Under the pieces are notes generated by a model, which saw nothing but the letters and a program-made list of their open reading frames with translations, did no database searches and was not told the origin of the DNA. A program made the translations under genes and the position numbers. 64,000 nt of DNA, taken from NCBI RefSeq assembly GCF_019212185.1, contig NZ_CP078138.1, positions 1,718,501 to 1,782,500 on the forward strand, written 5' to 3'. The DNA comes from Pseudomonas fluorescens (GTDB lineage: Bacteria > Pseudomonadota > Gammaproteobacteria > Pseudomonadales > Pseudomonadaceae). Of this stretch, positions 55,946 through 64,000 are shown one piece after another (the stretch's first letter is position 1; each line of letters starts with the position of its first letter).

Positions 55946-57169
55946 ATGGCTGTGCGCTTGCCGTTGGCGCTGTCGCTGCTGGTGCTGAGCCCTTGGGTGT
56001 GGGCGGCGAAGAAAGTCGATCTGGATTATCACGTGCGCCTGTTGCCGCAGAGTGATCAGGCCGAAGTGCGCCTGACCCTGGCCCAGGGTTCGGCGGTGCG
56101 CAGCCTGGATTTCGATCTGGCCGACGGCAGTCGCTACAGCGATTTCAAGGCCGATGGCCAATGGCAACTGACGCCGGGAAAGGTCACCCGTGGGCTGTGG
56201 CGCCCGGCGGCGGACAAGGCCAGCCTGACCTACAAGGTGCGCATCAGCCAGCCACGCAAGAACAACACCTTCGAAGCGCGCATGACCCCAAGCTGGGCCT
56301 TGCTGCGCGGTGACGATCTGGTGCCGGCGGCGCGCCTCGATCAGCAGGACGGCATCGAGTTGGTGTCGCGCCTGGCATTCGAGTTGCCCAGCGGCTGGAA
56401 AAGCGTCGAGACCGCCTGGCCGCGCATCGGCAAAAACCGCTTTCGCGTCGACAACGTTTCCCGCCTGTTCGACCGGCCCACCGGCTGGATGCTCGCTGGC
56501 AACCTCGGCACCCGTCGCACCCGCTTGGGCGAAACCGAAGTCACGGTCGCGTCGCCACGCGGGCAGGGCATGCGGCGCATGGACGTGCTGACCTTGCTGA
56601 CCTTTGTCTGGCCGCAGGTACAGGCGGTGTATCCGCGCCATCCGGGCAAGGTGCTGATTGTCGGCGCTGGTGACCCGATGTGGCGCGGCAGCACGGCGGG
56701 TTATGAATCGATCTATCTGCACAGCCGCCTGCCGCTGGTCAGCGAAAGCGGCAGCAGTCCGCTGCTGCGCGAACTGGCGCAGATGTTCGGGCGGATCAGC
56801 GATGACGACCGCAGTGACTGGATCAGTGAAGGGTTTGCCGAGTTTTACGCGGTCGAGCTGCTGCGCCGTGCCGGTGGCATGAGCGATGAGCGGTATCAGG
56901 TGCTGCACGACAACCTGCTCAAGGTCGGTGGGAAAGTCAGCAGCCTGCGCGGCGAACAGGCCAGCGCCGCCCAGGTCGCTCGGGCGGTGGTGTTGTTGCA
57001 GGAACTGGATCGCGAGATTCGCCTGCAAACTCGCAACAAACGCTCACTGGACGACTTGCTGCACAGCGTCATGCGCCTGGACAAGGTCAGCACCAAGGAA
57101 TTCGTGACGCTGGCTGAAAGCATCATCGGTGAGCCGTCGAAAGTGTTGCAGAGCGACCTGCTCAAGTGA
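55946..57169 (+). CDS. Exported gluzincin-like protein with degenerate zinc motif
   Basis: A 407-residue protein with a signal peptide ending near residue 20. Residues 25-240 are beta-rich, and a helical segment follows. The region SSPLLRELAQMFG (residues 270-282), followed by DWISEGFAEFYAVELLRR (291-308), matches the M1/M61 peptidase layout HExxH...E. Here the first His is R275 and the second is Q279, while E296 is kept. So it is probably not a zinc protease of the usual kind. GAAGGAG precedes the ATG. The function is unknown. Confidence 0.72.
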   Translation: MAVRLPLALSLLVLSPWVWAAKKVDLDYHVRLLPQSDQAEVRLTLAQGSAVRSLDFDLADGSRYSDFKADGQWQLTPGKVTRGLWRPAADKASLTYKVRISQPRKNNTFEARMTPSWALLRGDDLVPAARLDQQDGIELVSRLAFELPSGWKSVETAWPRIGKNRFRVDNVSRLFDRPTGWMLAGNLGTRRTRLGETEVTVASPRGQGMRRMDVLTLLTFVWPQVQAVYPRHPGKVLIVGAGDPMWRGSTAGYESIYLHSRLPLVSESGSSPLLRELAQMFGRISDDDRSDWISEGFAEFYAVELLRRAGGMSDERYQVLHDNLLKVGGKVSSLRGEQASAAQVARAVVLLQELDREIRLQTRNKRSLDDLLHSVMRLDKVSTKEFVTLAESIIGEPSKVLQSDLLK

Positions 57170-57172
57170 GCC

Positions 57173-57199
57173 GGCCCCCTTGCCGCTGGCAAGGGGGCC
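57173..57199. terminator. Hairpin between convergent genes
   Basis: A perfect 12-bp stem GGCCCCCTTGCC/GGCAAGGGGGCC with loop GCT lies immediately after the M1-like gene. There is no U-tract on either strand, so termination strength is uncertain. Confidence 0.6.
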
Positions 57200-57203
57200 G
57201 CGA

Positions 57204-57584
57204 TCAGACGCCGGCCTTCGGCGATTTCAGGGAGTCATTGCCGGTGACGGTGGCCGTCTTGGTCGCCGCTTCGGCATTGGCCTTGAGGGCTGCCAGCTCT
57301 TCGCCTGCGCGCTCGATTTTCGCCCGCACGTTGTTCATGTCCTGACGGCTTTTCTCCAGGAAACTCTTCGCCGAGCTGTGACCGGTGATGCCCCGCGCCA
57401 GCGCGACGCCACCTAATGCCACCTGGATCAGGCCGAATACGCCACCCCGGCGCAGGCCCTTGCCGACCATCATCACGCCGCCGGCCAGCGAGCCGATGCG
57501 CTCCCAGCCGTGCACGTTCTGGCTCGGTTGGCTCTGGAATGGCGTGGAGTCGATTCGTTCTACGCGTTTGAGTTCGTGCATCAT
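57204..57584 (-). CDS. DUF2892-like small membrane protein
   Basis: A 126-residue protein with a short hydrophobic hairpin (IGSLAGGVMMVGKGLRRGGVFGLIQVALGGVALARG, about residues 32-66), a coiled-coil stretch (KSFLEKSRQDMNNVRAKIERAGEELAALKANAEA) and a polar end. The DUF2892 fold is suggested by the GWERIGS-type motif. GAGGAG precedes ATG ATG; start at 57584 or the adjacent ATG at 57581. The function is unknown. Confidence 0.72.
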   Translation of the reverse strand: MMHELKRVERIDSTPFQSQPSQNVHGWERIGSLAGGVMMVGKGLRRGGVFGLIQVALGGVALARGITGHSSAKSFLEKSRQDMNNVRAKIERAGEELAALKANAEAATKTATVTGNDSLKSPKAGV

Positions 57585-57659
57585 CTGTCTCCTCTAGGGG
57601 CAATGGATATAAGACTGACTGCGCGGCTGTTCGAGTCGTTCAATCGAGCGTGACGGGAA

Positions 57660-58130
57660 TCAGCGAAATTTAGGCCCTGAGCGGGTATTCAGGCCCTTGG
57701 CCATGCGGTCGTAGAGCACCACGTTGACCGTGGCCGCGAGGTTCATGCAACCGGTGGTCGGGATGTAGACCACGTCTTCGCACCAGTCGCGGATCTCTTT
57801 GTCCAGCGAACCGTCTTCCGGGCCAAAGATATACAGCGCCCGGTCCGGATGGGTGTATTCCGGCAACGCGCGGGCGCCCTCGACCAGCTCGACCGCCACT
57901 GGCACGCAGCCCAGCGGCAGGATTTTCTTCAGGTCGTCGATGCCGATCAGCGGGATGTCGTAGTGCACGCGCTTGGTGTCGGTGACGAAATCGGCGGCGC
58001 GTTCATAACGCTTGCCGGTGTAGAACACCGACGCCACGCCGTAGCAGCCAGCGGCGCGCATCACCGAGCCGACGTTTTCCGGTGATTTGGGGTTATACAA
58101 ACCAATGCAGCTGTACCGTTTATCTGCCAC
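57660..58130 (-). CDS. SpoU/TrmH-family RNA methyltransferase
   Basis: A 156-residue knotted methyltransferase that 2'-O-methylates RNA. The motifs LYNPKSPENVGSVMRAA (motif 1), IFGPEDGSL (motif 2) and IPTTGCMNLAATVNVVLYDR (motif 3, knot) are complete. The start is GTG at 58130 with GAAGG upstream; the longer frame from 58238 adds a non-conserved N-terminus. The particular RNA target is uncertain. Confidence 0.87.
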   Translation of the reverse strand: MADKRYSCIGLYNPKSPENVGSVMRAAGCYGVASVFYTGKRYERAADFVTDTKRVHYDIPLIGIDDLKKILPLGCVPVAVELVEGARALPEYTHPDRALYIFGPEDGSLDKEIRDWCEDVVYIPTTGCMNLAATVNVVLYDRMAKGLNTRSGPKFR

Positions 58131-58440
58131 GAGCGGGGTGCCTTCGTGTAAAAGAGGGCGATTATACGGGGAATGGGTGGCGGGAGAGCAGATGATGGCG
58201 GCAAGCCTGCAACACAAAGTAATTTGGCGAGAATCCATTCAGAGTTGTAAGTCAAATGAGACATACAGATTGAGTGATAATTGTTACCTCAAGCACCTCC
58301 GTGGCAAGCTCCGCAGGGGATAACGCGGTTCAACAATCCCCAATCCGAGGTATGCTTGAAGCAGGGTTCTTCCCAGCGGTTAGAGGCGAAATGCCATAAC
58401 TGAGGTATAGTGCACGGCTTGATATATGGAAGGGATGCCC
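58131..58440. other. Intergenic region before darT
   Basis: This 310-bp AT-richer stretch has no gene. A TATAGT hexamer at 58406-58411 may be a -10 element for darTG, but no clear -35 accompanies it. GGAAGGG at 58428-58434 is the darT Shine-Dalgarno. Confidence 0.5.
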
Positions 58441-59040
58441 ATGAGCCATCGTGTAGTTGAGCTACATTGCATTATGCCGATCGAGAATCTTCCGTCTGTT
58501 TTTCAGCATGGAATTCTGTGTCATGACCGGGCAGAAAAATTTCCTCACAAATCGGTTGCCTTACAGGATATACAAGATCGTAGGGTCGGTAAAACTGTCC
58601 CAAACGGTCTGCGATTGCACCAATATGCCAACCTATATTTTTACGCGCGAAATCCGATGATGTACCGAAGGAAGGATGTTCGTCAGGATTTGTGTGTGAT
58701 TCGTATAAGTCTGGATGTGCTGACGCGTCCGAACGCTGTCGTCAGTGATCAGAATGCGGCCTCCGACTGGGTACGCTTCCACTCATATCCAGACGGAATG
58801 GGCAAAATTAATTTCGATTTTATTTTTGCCGATTGGTGGGACGATGAGGACCAGGCTACCGGTTACCGAAAAAAAGCAGTCAAATGCGCCGAGGCCCTCA
58901 TTCCTGATGCCGTGGCACCGAGTTACATAAACGGCTTTTATGCATGCGATAACGAAACGAAACGCAAGGTTGAGCGCGTATTAGCAGGATTAAACTGGCA
59001 GGTACCCGTGACGTCGAATCCTCATCTTTTCTTTAGGTGA
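58441..59040 (+). CDS. darT: DarT: ssDNA thymidine ADP-ribosyltransferase toxin
   Basis: A 199-residue DUF4433-type toxin. DarT uses NAD+ to attach ADP-ribose to thymidine on single-stranded DNA, halting replication of host or phage. The N-terminus HCIMPIENLPSVFQHGILCHD, LHQYANLYFYARNPMMY (residues 59-75) and the likely catalytic Glu E151 in KCAEALIP fit the family. The start at 58441 follows GGAAGGG; in-frame ATGs at 58426 and 58435 are less well placed. It overlaps darG. Base composition is clearly more AT-rich than the flanks (judged by eye), suggesting transfer. Confidence 0.88.
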   Translation: MSHRVVELHCIMPIENLPSVFQHGILCHDRAEKFPHKSVALQDIQDRRVGKTVPNGLRLHQYANLYFYARNPMMYRRKDVRQDLCVIRISLDVLTRPNAVVSDQNAASDWVRFHSYPDGMGKINFDFIFADWWDDEDQATGYRKKAVKCAEALIPDAVAPSYINGFYACDNETKRKVERVLAGLNWQVPVTSNPHLFFR

Positions 59041-60188
59041 ATAGCGTGATCAAGGTTCTTATAGGTGACATGTTTCAAAGTGGCGCGCAAACGCTGGTGA
59101 ATACTGTGAATTGTGTCGGCGTAATGGGTAAAGGTGTTGCGCTAGAGTTTAAAAAGCGCTGGCCTGGCCTCATGCTGGACTATGAGTCGAGATGCGCCAA
59201 GAAGCTAGTTGAGCCCGGTGTTCCGTATATGTATACCGATATTCTTGGAACATCTATTGTTAACTTTCCTACCAAGGGTCATTGGAGGTCGGCGTCAAGG
59301 TTGTCCGACATTGAGAAGGGGTTGGATATCTTTCTCGAACACTATAAAGCATGGAACATCACGTCAGTCGCATTTCCACCACTTGGCTGTGGAAATGGCG
59401 GACTTGAGTGGGGGCTAGTGGGGCCAATAATGTATAAATCGCTATCTAAAATAGACATACCGGTTGTAATTTTTGCTCCTTTCGGAACACCGATTAGTCA
59501 GCTCACTGCTGATTTTCTTAGCCCTCAACAGTCGCGACTCTTTCACGAAAGTGAACATAAAGGAACAAGGAATCAAAAACTTAATCCTAATTGGATTGTG
59601 CTTTTGGAGGTGCTTTATCAGCTTGAATCGCAACCTTATGCTGCCAAAGTCGGACGCACTATTTTTCAGAAGATATGCCATGCAGTAACAGCTCTGGGGG
59701 TTGATACTGAACTCGAATTCAAGAAAGCCAGCTATGGACCGTTTTCGGATCAGGTGCAAAGACTTCTTGGAACCTTGGCAAACGCGAACCTCATCATCGA
59801 GGCTCAGTTTGGTAGGATGAATACATTGAAAACGGGGCCTGAATACTTTAATGCGCGCGAAAAATTCAAAGAAGTCTTAGTCGCAAATGACAGTAAAATA
59901 TCCAAGGCTGTAGACTTGTTTAGTCGAATCAAGAATACGGAGCAGGCCGAAGAAGTTGCGACGGTATTTTATGCTGTGAGTAAATTGAAAGAGGATCAAA
60001 ATCTCACAACTGTTCCTGAGCGCGAAGTTTTTGATTTCGTACTCGCCTGGAAAAAAACTTGGGATAATGAAACAAAGCGTGAAGCGATTGCTTCCGCAAT
60101 TCGCAACTTAGCCATTCTAGGCTGGATACGCGTCAGTGCGAGTGAGTGCCTGCCTTTGAGTAAAGAGTATGAAGCCACATCCTGCTAA
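59037..60188 (+). CDS. darG: DarG: macro-domain antitoxin
   Basis: A 383-residue antitoxin. The macro domain (about residues 1-155) has VNTVNCVGVMGKGVALEFK, with Asn22 and Lys80 (FPTKGHWR) at the positions expected for ADP-ribose binding and catalysis. It removes ADP-ribose from DNA. The C-terminal domain (about 170-380) resembles DarG regions that bind the toxin. GTG at 59037 overlaps the darT stop by 4 bp; GTG at 59046, with AGGTGA 5 bases upstream, is an alternative that makes 380 residues. AT-rich like darT. Confidence 0.87.
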   Translation: MNSVIKVLIGDMFQSGAQTLVNTVNCVGVMGKGVALEFKKRWPGLMLDYESRCAKKLVEPGVPYMYTDILGTSIVNFPTKGHWRSASRLSDIEKGLDIFLEHYKAWNITSVAFPPLGCGNGGLEWGLVGPIMYKSLSKIDIPVVIFAPFGTPISQLTADFLSPQQSRLFHESEHKGTRNQKLNPNWIVLLEVLYQLESQPYAAKVGRTIFQKICHAVTALGVDTELEFKKASYGPFSDQVQRLLGTLANANLIIEAQFGRMNTLKTGPEYFNAREKFKEVLVANDSKISKAVDLFSRIKNTEQAEEVATVFYAVSKLKEDQNLTTVPEREVFDFVLAWKKTWDNETKREAIASAIRNLAILGWIRVSASECLPLSKEYEATSC

Positions 60189-60317
60189 TTTGTAGTCTCG
60201 TAGGTATGAGGTCAGAGAAATCAGGATGACTGCTTAATCGCAGCATTTCACCTGCACGCCGTATGTAGTGGAGTTAGACGGGGCAGGTCCCCTCTTCCCG
60301 CCGAATGCGAAGCTAAC

Positions 60318-60344
60318 AAAACCCGCCAACAGCGGGTTTTATAG
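60318..60344 (+). terminator. Terminator of darTG
   Basis: AAAACCCGC pairs with GCGGGTTTT around CAACA, 130 bp after darG. Confidence 0.83.
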
Positions 60345-60402
60345 CATCTGAACCATGCAAGGGGTTCTATAGCTTTGAGCTGGCGGGCCAGTTCCTATGC
60401 GC

Positions 60403-60777
60403 TTATTCGTCGTCTTTCTTCATCAATCCGGCCAGGGCGGCAAACGGGTTGTGGGTGGCCTTGGCGATTTTCGGGGTGCTCAGGGAGCCGTCGCCGAAGT
60501 ACTGCTGGTCGGTGTAGCGCGAGTGTTCGTTGTCGTGGCAGTACAGGCACAGCAATTCCCAGTTCGAGCCGTCCTGGGGGTTGTTGTCGTGGTTGTGGTC
60601 ACGGTGGTGCACGGTCAACTCGCTCAGGCGCTTGCCGGAGAACTCACGGGCGCAGCGGCCGCAGACGTGCGGGTACATCTTCAGGGCCTTGTCGCGGTAA
60701 CCCATTTCCCGGTCGCGCTGGGCGTCGGCGAGGATGCGGTCGAGCTTGGCGGTGTTGGTGGGGGTGGACGAACTCAT
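60403..60777 (-). CDS. yajD: YajD family HNH nuclease
   Basis: A 124-residue protein with an HNH domain: CGRCAREF (zinc Cys pair), ELTVHHRDHNHDNNP (catalytic His cluster), NWELLCLYCHDNEH (second Cys pair). YajD is a small chromosomal HNH protein of unknown physiological role. AAAGGTGA precedes the ATG at 60777. It bounds the DarTG island and is followed on the same strand by the spermidine-synthase-like gene. Confidence 0.9.
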   Translation of the reverse strand: MSSSTPTNTAKLDRILADAQRDREMGYRDKALKMYPHVCGRCAREFSGKRLSELTVHHRDHNHDNNPQDGSNWELLCLYCHDNEHSRYTDQQYFGDGSLSTPKIAKATHNPFAALAGLMKKDDE

Positions 60778-60828
60778 GGGTTCACCTTTGTAGAAAAAGA
60801 CTAATGACGGTTATACAGGCAGTTTAGC

Positions 60829-61515
60829 TCAGCCCTTGAGCTTCTCGGCAATCCAGATGGTGTGGCGGGTGCCCCGGTTACCGTGGGCGAACACCTGCAC
60901 CTCTTCGGCCTTGAAGCCGGCTTTTTTCAGTTTGTCGGAAAACTGCCTGTCGGCGCTGGCCGACCAGACAGCCAACACGCCTTTGGGGCGCAAGGCCTTG
61001 GCGCAGGCTGCCAGGCCCGCCGCCGAATACAGCCAACTGTTGGCTTTCTGGGTCAAGCCTTCGGGGCCATTGTCGACGTCGAGCATGATCGCATCGAACC
61101 CCTGGGGCTCGGCCTGCAGGACCTTGGCCACGTCTTCCTGGCGGATCACCGTGCGCGGGTCGAGCAGCGGCATGCCGGCTTTCTCCCCCAGCGGGCCACG
61201 GTTCCATTCAACGACGCCGGGCACCAGCTCGGCGACCACCACTTGCGCGCCCTTGCCCAAATGCTTGAGCGCCGAGGCGAGGGTGAAGCCCATGCCCAGG
61301 CCGCCGATCAATACCCGAGAGTCCGGGCGCCCGGCAACCTTGCGGCAGGGGATCTCGGCCAGGGCATCTTCGGAGCCATGCATGCGGGTATTCATCAGTT
61401 GCCCGCCGTCCCCGCCCTGGATCTTGATGACGAAATCCTCGCCATATTCGAACAGGCACAGGGCACCGCCGTTGTCAGGGATCGGGGTGGTGTCGAGCAG
61501 AACAAAACGTTTCAT
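60829..61515 (-). CDS. Spermidine synthase-like protein
   Basis: A 228-residue Rossmann-fold protein. VLIGGLGMGFTLASALKHLG (near residue 68) is the glycine-rich cofactor loop, and DAIMLDVDNGPEGL (near 142) is the acidic region, as in spermidine synthases and related transferases; no N-terminal beta domain is seen, so it may be a methyltransferase-type member. The start at 61515 is MKRFVLLDTTP. Function unknown. Confidence 0.8.
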   Translation of the reverse strand: MKRFVLLDTTPIPDNGGALCLFEYGEDFVIKIQGGDGGQLMNTRMHGSEDALAEIPCRKVAGRPDSRVLIGGLGMGFTLASALKHLGKGAQVVVAELVPGVVEWNRGPLGEKAGMPLLDPRTVIRQEDVAKVLQAEPQGFDAIMLDVDNGPEGLTQKANSWLYSAAGLAACAKALRPKGVLAVWSASADRQFSDKLKKAGFKAEEVQVFAHGNRGTRHTIWIAEKLKG

Positions 61516-61626
61516 GTAACTCTCATCCGGAAAACTGCTTTTTAAACGCAAAAGCGCATTGAGAAGGGCATTCTTGCGCGGTTGGGAGTAGCCTTGAAGT
61601 ATCCAGCAAGGGCAACGGAGCCATTG

Positions 61627-61917
61627 ATGAAGCGCACCATTCTAACGGTCATTGTGTTGGCCGCGCTCTCGATAAGTGCGGCGCAGGCACAGGAGCTGCA
61701 AGCGATCCCGATCACGCCTTCGGCGGTTCCCGGTTCACCTGGCACCGCCACTCCCACGCCGTACCCGCAAATCACCCCCACCGCCGCGCCCAAGAGCGGC
61801 AGCGGTTCGGCGAGCAAGTTGCCGTTGCCGCCGATCATCAAGCCCAACCCGCCCAAGGACCAGACGTTGCCCGGCCTTGACCTGCCAGCGCCCAAGGCCA
61901 AGTCGCCGGGCGGTTAA
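61627..61917 (+). CDS. Small exported proline-rich protein
   Basis: A 96-residue protein. A signal peptide ends after AQA (about residue 22); the mature part is dominated by Pro, Thr and Ser (PSAVPGSPGTATPTPYPQ, then SKLPLPPIIKPNPP). No Cys and no domain were recognised. The start at 61627 is an ATG that gives the signal peptide; the in-frame start at 61582 does not. It ends in a stop-codon overlap with the opposite-strand gene. Confidence 0.6.
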   Translation: MKRTILTVIVLAALSISAAQAQELQAIPITPSAVPGSPGTATPTPYPQITPTAAPKSGSGSASKLPLPPIIKPNPPKDQTLPGLDLPAPKAKSPGG

Positions 61918-62384
61918 TCCTGCTGCGCGAGTAATTGCCCGTCGACCATTCGCAGACGCCGCGACAACGACACCGCCAGCGCGCGAATGATCTTCGCGGC
62001 AACCTTCGGCGCATCGTTGAGCATTTTCTCCAGCGAGTCCTTGCCCAGGTTGAGCAACTGGCAATGACTCGCCGCCACGCAACTGGCCGAACGCCGTTCG
62101 CCGTCGAGCACCGCCATTTCGCCGAACGCGCCTTTGCGCAGGGTGGCGACGGTCACGCGTTGGCCATCGCTGTTGGTTTTCTGCACCGAGACCTGACCGC
62201 TGTGGATGATGCACATGAAGCTGCCGGCATCGCCTTCCTGGAAGATTTCTTCGCCGGTGGCAATGCTGCTGATGCTGAAATAACCCGCAGCCGCAGTGAA
62301 GTCCGCCGCTTGCAGTTGCGGGAACAGGCCGCAATCCATCAGCCAGTCGCGGATTTCCCGGTTCAGTGAAGTCGGATCAGACAT
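61914..62384 (-). CDS. Cyclic-nucleotide-binding domain protein
   Basis: A 156-residue protein with one cNMP-binding/Crp-like beta-roll (about residues 15-140; GEEIFQEGDAGSFMCIIHSGQVSVQ, GAFGEMAVLDGERRSASCVA) and no HTH. It therefore probably acts as a regulatory or partner subunit. Key residues G-E-(X)9-R-(S/T) occur as GEMAVLDGERRSA, consistent with cyclic nucleotide binding. It starts 4 bp after the oligopeptidase gene. Confidence 0.85.
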   Translation of the reverse strand: MSDPTSLNREIRDWLMDCGLFPQLQAADFTAAAGYFSISSIATGEEIFQEGDAGSFMCIIHSGQVSVQKTNSDGQRVTVATLRKGAFGEMAVLDGERRSASCVAASHCQLLNLGKDSLEKMLNDAPKVAAKIIRALAVSLSRRLRMVDGQLLAQQD

Positions 62385-62388
62385 GGTT

Positions 62389-64000
62389 TCAGGCGATTCC
62401 CAGTTGCTTGAAGACAAAGGCGTATTCCAGGGCCACGTCACGCAAACCCTGATAGCGGCCACTCATGCCGCCATGACCGGCACCCAACTCGGTCTTGAGC
62501 AGCAGCAGGTGGTCGTCGGTTTTGGTCACCCGCAGCTTGGCCACCCACTTGGCGGCTTCCCAGTACTGCACGCGGCTGTCGTTATAGCCGGCGATCACCA
62601 GGGTCGCTGGATAGGCCTGAGGCGTGACGTTTTCGTAAGGCGCATAGGCCTTGATCCGCGCATAGACCTCGGGTTCCTGGGGGTTGCCCCACTCATCGTA
62701 TTCGGTGACGGTCAGCGGCAGGTCCGGGTCGAGCATGGTGTTAAGCACGTCGACGAAGGGCACTTCGGCAATCGCCACGGCGAACAGCTCCGGGCGCTGA
62801 TTGAGCACCGCACCGATCAGCAAACCGCCGGCGCTGCCACCGCTGATCGCCAGTTTCGACGATTCGGTGTAGCCCTCAGCGATCAAGTGTTCGGCGCAGG
62901 CAATGAAGTCGTTGAAGGTGTTCTGCTTGTGTTCCTGCTTGCCGGCGCGATACCAGGCCTCGCCCAGTTCGCCGCCGCCGCGCACGTGGGCGATGGCAAA
63001 GGCCACGCCGCGCTCGAGCAGGCTCAGGCGCGCGTGGGAGAACCACGGATCAAGGCTTTCGCCATAGGCTCCGTAGCCGTATAGATACAACGGTGTCGGC
63101 TGGCCGAGGTGTTCGCGCTTGACCACCAGGCTGATCGGCACCTGCGTGCCGTCCGGCGCGGTGGCCCACAGGCGCTGGCTGACGTAGGCATCGGCATCGA
63201 ACGGGCCGAGCACCGGAGTTTCTTTCAGTACTTTCTGCTCGCCGCTGGCCAGTTCCAGCTGGCGCACTTGGGCCGGACGATTCAGCGCCTCGTAGCGCAG
63301 GCGGATCTTGTCGCTGACAAATTCCAGACTGTTTTGCACATACAGGCTGTAGGCCGCGTCCGGCAGTTGCACGCGATAGGCCGGCAAGCTCTGAGGATGC
63401 ACTTCGATGATCGGCAAGCCGCCAATGCGCAGGCTCAAGGTCATGGCCGTGGCGTTCAGGGTGACGCCGTCGAGCATCACGCTGTCGCTGTGGGGAATCA
63501 GGTTCTGCCAGTCGCTTTCGGTAGGCACCACGCCGGTGTCGGCGGCCTGGTACAGGGCAAAGTTGATTCCGTCGCGGTTGCTGCGAATAAACCAGCGCCA
63601 CTGGTCATCGAGCTTGCCGTGATCGACCTCGTACTCGTGGTCTTCGACCCGTGGCGCCAGGCAGGTGAAGGCCTGCTGTGGCTGTGATGCGTCGAGAGCC
63701 CAGACTTCGCTGGTGGTCTTGCTGCCAAGCGCCAGCAGCAACTGGCGCTCGGAGCTGGAACGATAGCAATGCAGGAAGAAACGTCCGTCCGGCTCATGGA
63801 ACACCTCCTCGGCGGCGGTGCCGTCCAGGCGATAGCGATACAGCTTGTGCGGGCGATGGGTGTCGTCCAGTTCGGCGAAAAACAGCGTCAGGCTGTCGTT
63901 GGCCCAGGTCATGCTGCCGTCGCAGTCCTCGAAACTCAGTTCGCTGACCTTGCCGTTGGACAGTTCCTTGACGAACAGGGTGTAGATCTCATCGCCACTG
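62389..64000 (-). CDS. ptrB: Oligopeptidase B (S9A), N-terminus cut by the window
   Basis: About 537 codons of a prolyl-oligopeptidase-family serine peptidase that cuts after basic residues in short peptides. The catalytic Ser is in SGGSAGG (near 62838), the Asp in YNDSRVQ (near 62576) and the His in GAGHGG (near 62477). The upstream part belongs to the beta-propeller. The frame stays open to base 64000, so the start lies beyond the window. It is followed by the cNMP-binding protein on the same strand. Confidence 0.93.
   Translation of the reverse strand, partial: SGDEIYTLFVKELSNGKVSELSFEDCDGSMTWANDSLTLFFAELDDTHRPHKLYRYRLDGTAAEEVFHEPDGRFFLHCYRSSSERQLLLALGSKTTSEVWALDASQPQQAFTCLAPRVEDHEYEVDHGKLDDQWRWFIRSNRDGINFALYQAADTGVVPTESDWQNLIPHSDSVMLDGVTLNATAMTLSLRIGGLPIIEVHPQSLPAYRVQLPDAAYSLYVQNSLEFVSDKIRLRYEALNRPAQVRQLELASGEQKVLKETPVLGPFDADAYVSQRLWATAPDGTQVPISLVVKREHLGQPTPLYLYGYGAYGESLDPWFSHARLSLLERGVAFAIAHVRGGGELGEAWYRAGKQEHKQNTFNDFIACAEHLIAEGYTESSKLAISGGSAGGLLIGAVLNQRPELFAVAIAEVPFVDVLNTMLDPDLPLTVTEYDEWGNPQEPEVYARIKAYAPYENVTPQAYPATLVIAGYNDSRVQYWEAAKWVAKLRVTKTDDHLLLLKTELGAGHGGMSGRYQGLRDVALEYAFVFKQLGIA

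Noticed and set aside
60189..60317. Possible tRNA-like attachment remnant downstream of darG
   Set aside because: The stretch CCCCTCTTCCCGCC looks like a tRNA 3' end, but no cloverleaf, integrase or direct repeat with the region before darT was found.

Overview
The window is chromosomal DNA of a Pseudomonas, most likely the P. fluorescens group. The reasons are the 16S/23S sequences, the paralog set (rsmA, amrZ, flgZ, gcvR-bcp/dapA-bamC-purC, rnd-ycgL), abundant fluorescens-type REP palindromes and high-GC codon use. No database search was run; family names come from reading the proteins.

Layout. 1-5.1 kb: the 3' end of alaS, lysC, rsmA (csrA), tRNA-Ser(GCT), three tandem tRNA-Arg(ACG) on a 149-bp repeat, then mgtE. 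5.1-7.4 kb: amrZ facing an orphan phnN, tRNA-Arg(CCT) and the wreck of a group II intron. 7.4-12.95 kb: a complete rRNA operon with three promoters and a 16S-23S spacer that lacks the usual tRNA-Ile/tRNA-Ala. 13.1-18.3 kb: a response regulator/soluble histidine kinase pair, a glutamine-synthetase-like polyamine ligase and an MFS permease. 18.4-26.0 kb: flagellar and chemotaxis genes. flgZ, flgN, flgM and flgA lie on the minus strand; cheV, cheR and flgBCDE lie on the plus strand. A sigma-28 box precedes flgM, and near-identical sigma-54 boxes precede flgA and flgB. 26.1-34.3 kb: housekeeping genes bepA-like, tusA-like, perM-like, bcp, gcvR, dapA, bamC, an MBL hydrolase, purC and tRNA-Ser(CGA).

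34.4-44.9 kb is the main accessory metabolic block. It holds a 2-ketoarginine decarboxylase (AruI-like), an arginine-pyruvate transaminase (AruH-like), a complete polar amino-acid ABC importer, an M20 amidohydrolase and a divergent M14 deacylase-type hydrolase, plus a small conserved protein and a LysR regulator. The parts suggest uptake, deacylation and transamination of a conjugated arginine or related guanidino compound; this is inference.

45-57.6 kb: an orphan CHMI-type isomerase, a second LysR, a CynX-like MFS permease, a second glutamine-synthetase-like ligase, an EptA-like transferase, a methyltransferase, rnd-ycgL, a hydroxyacid dehydrogenase, a nitroreductase, ycgN and a gluzincin-like protein with a broken zinc motif. 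57.7-64 kb: a SpoU-type RNA methyltransferase, an AT-richer DarT/DarG DNA ADP-ribosylation toxin-antitoxin island, yajD, a spermidine-synthase-like protein, a small proline-rich exported protein, a cyclic-nucleotide-binding protein and the C-terminal part of an oligopeptidase B, cut by the window end.

The strongest second-look items are the arginine-conjugate cluster, the DarTG island, the intron remnant behind a tRNA terminator, the tRNA-less rRNA spacer, and the paired sigma-54 sites of flgA and flgB.
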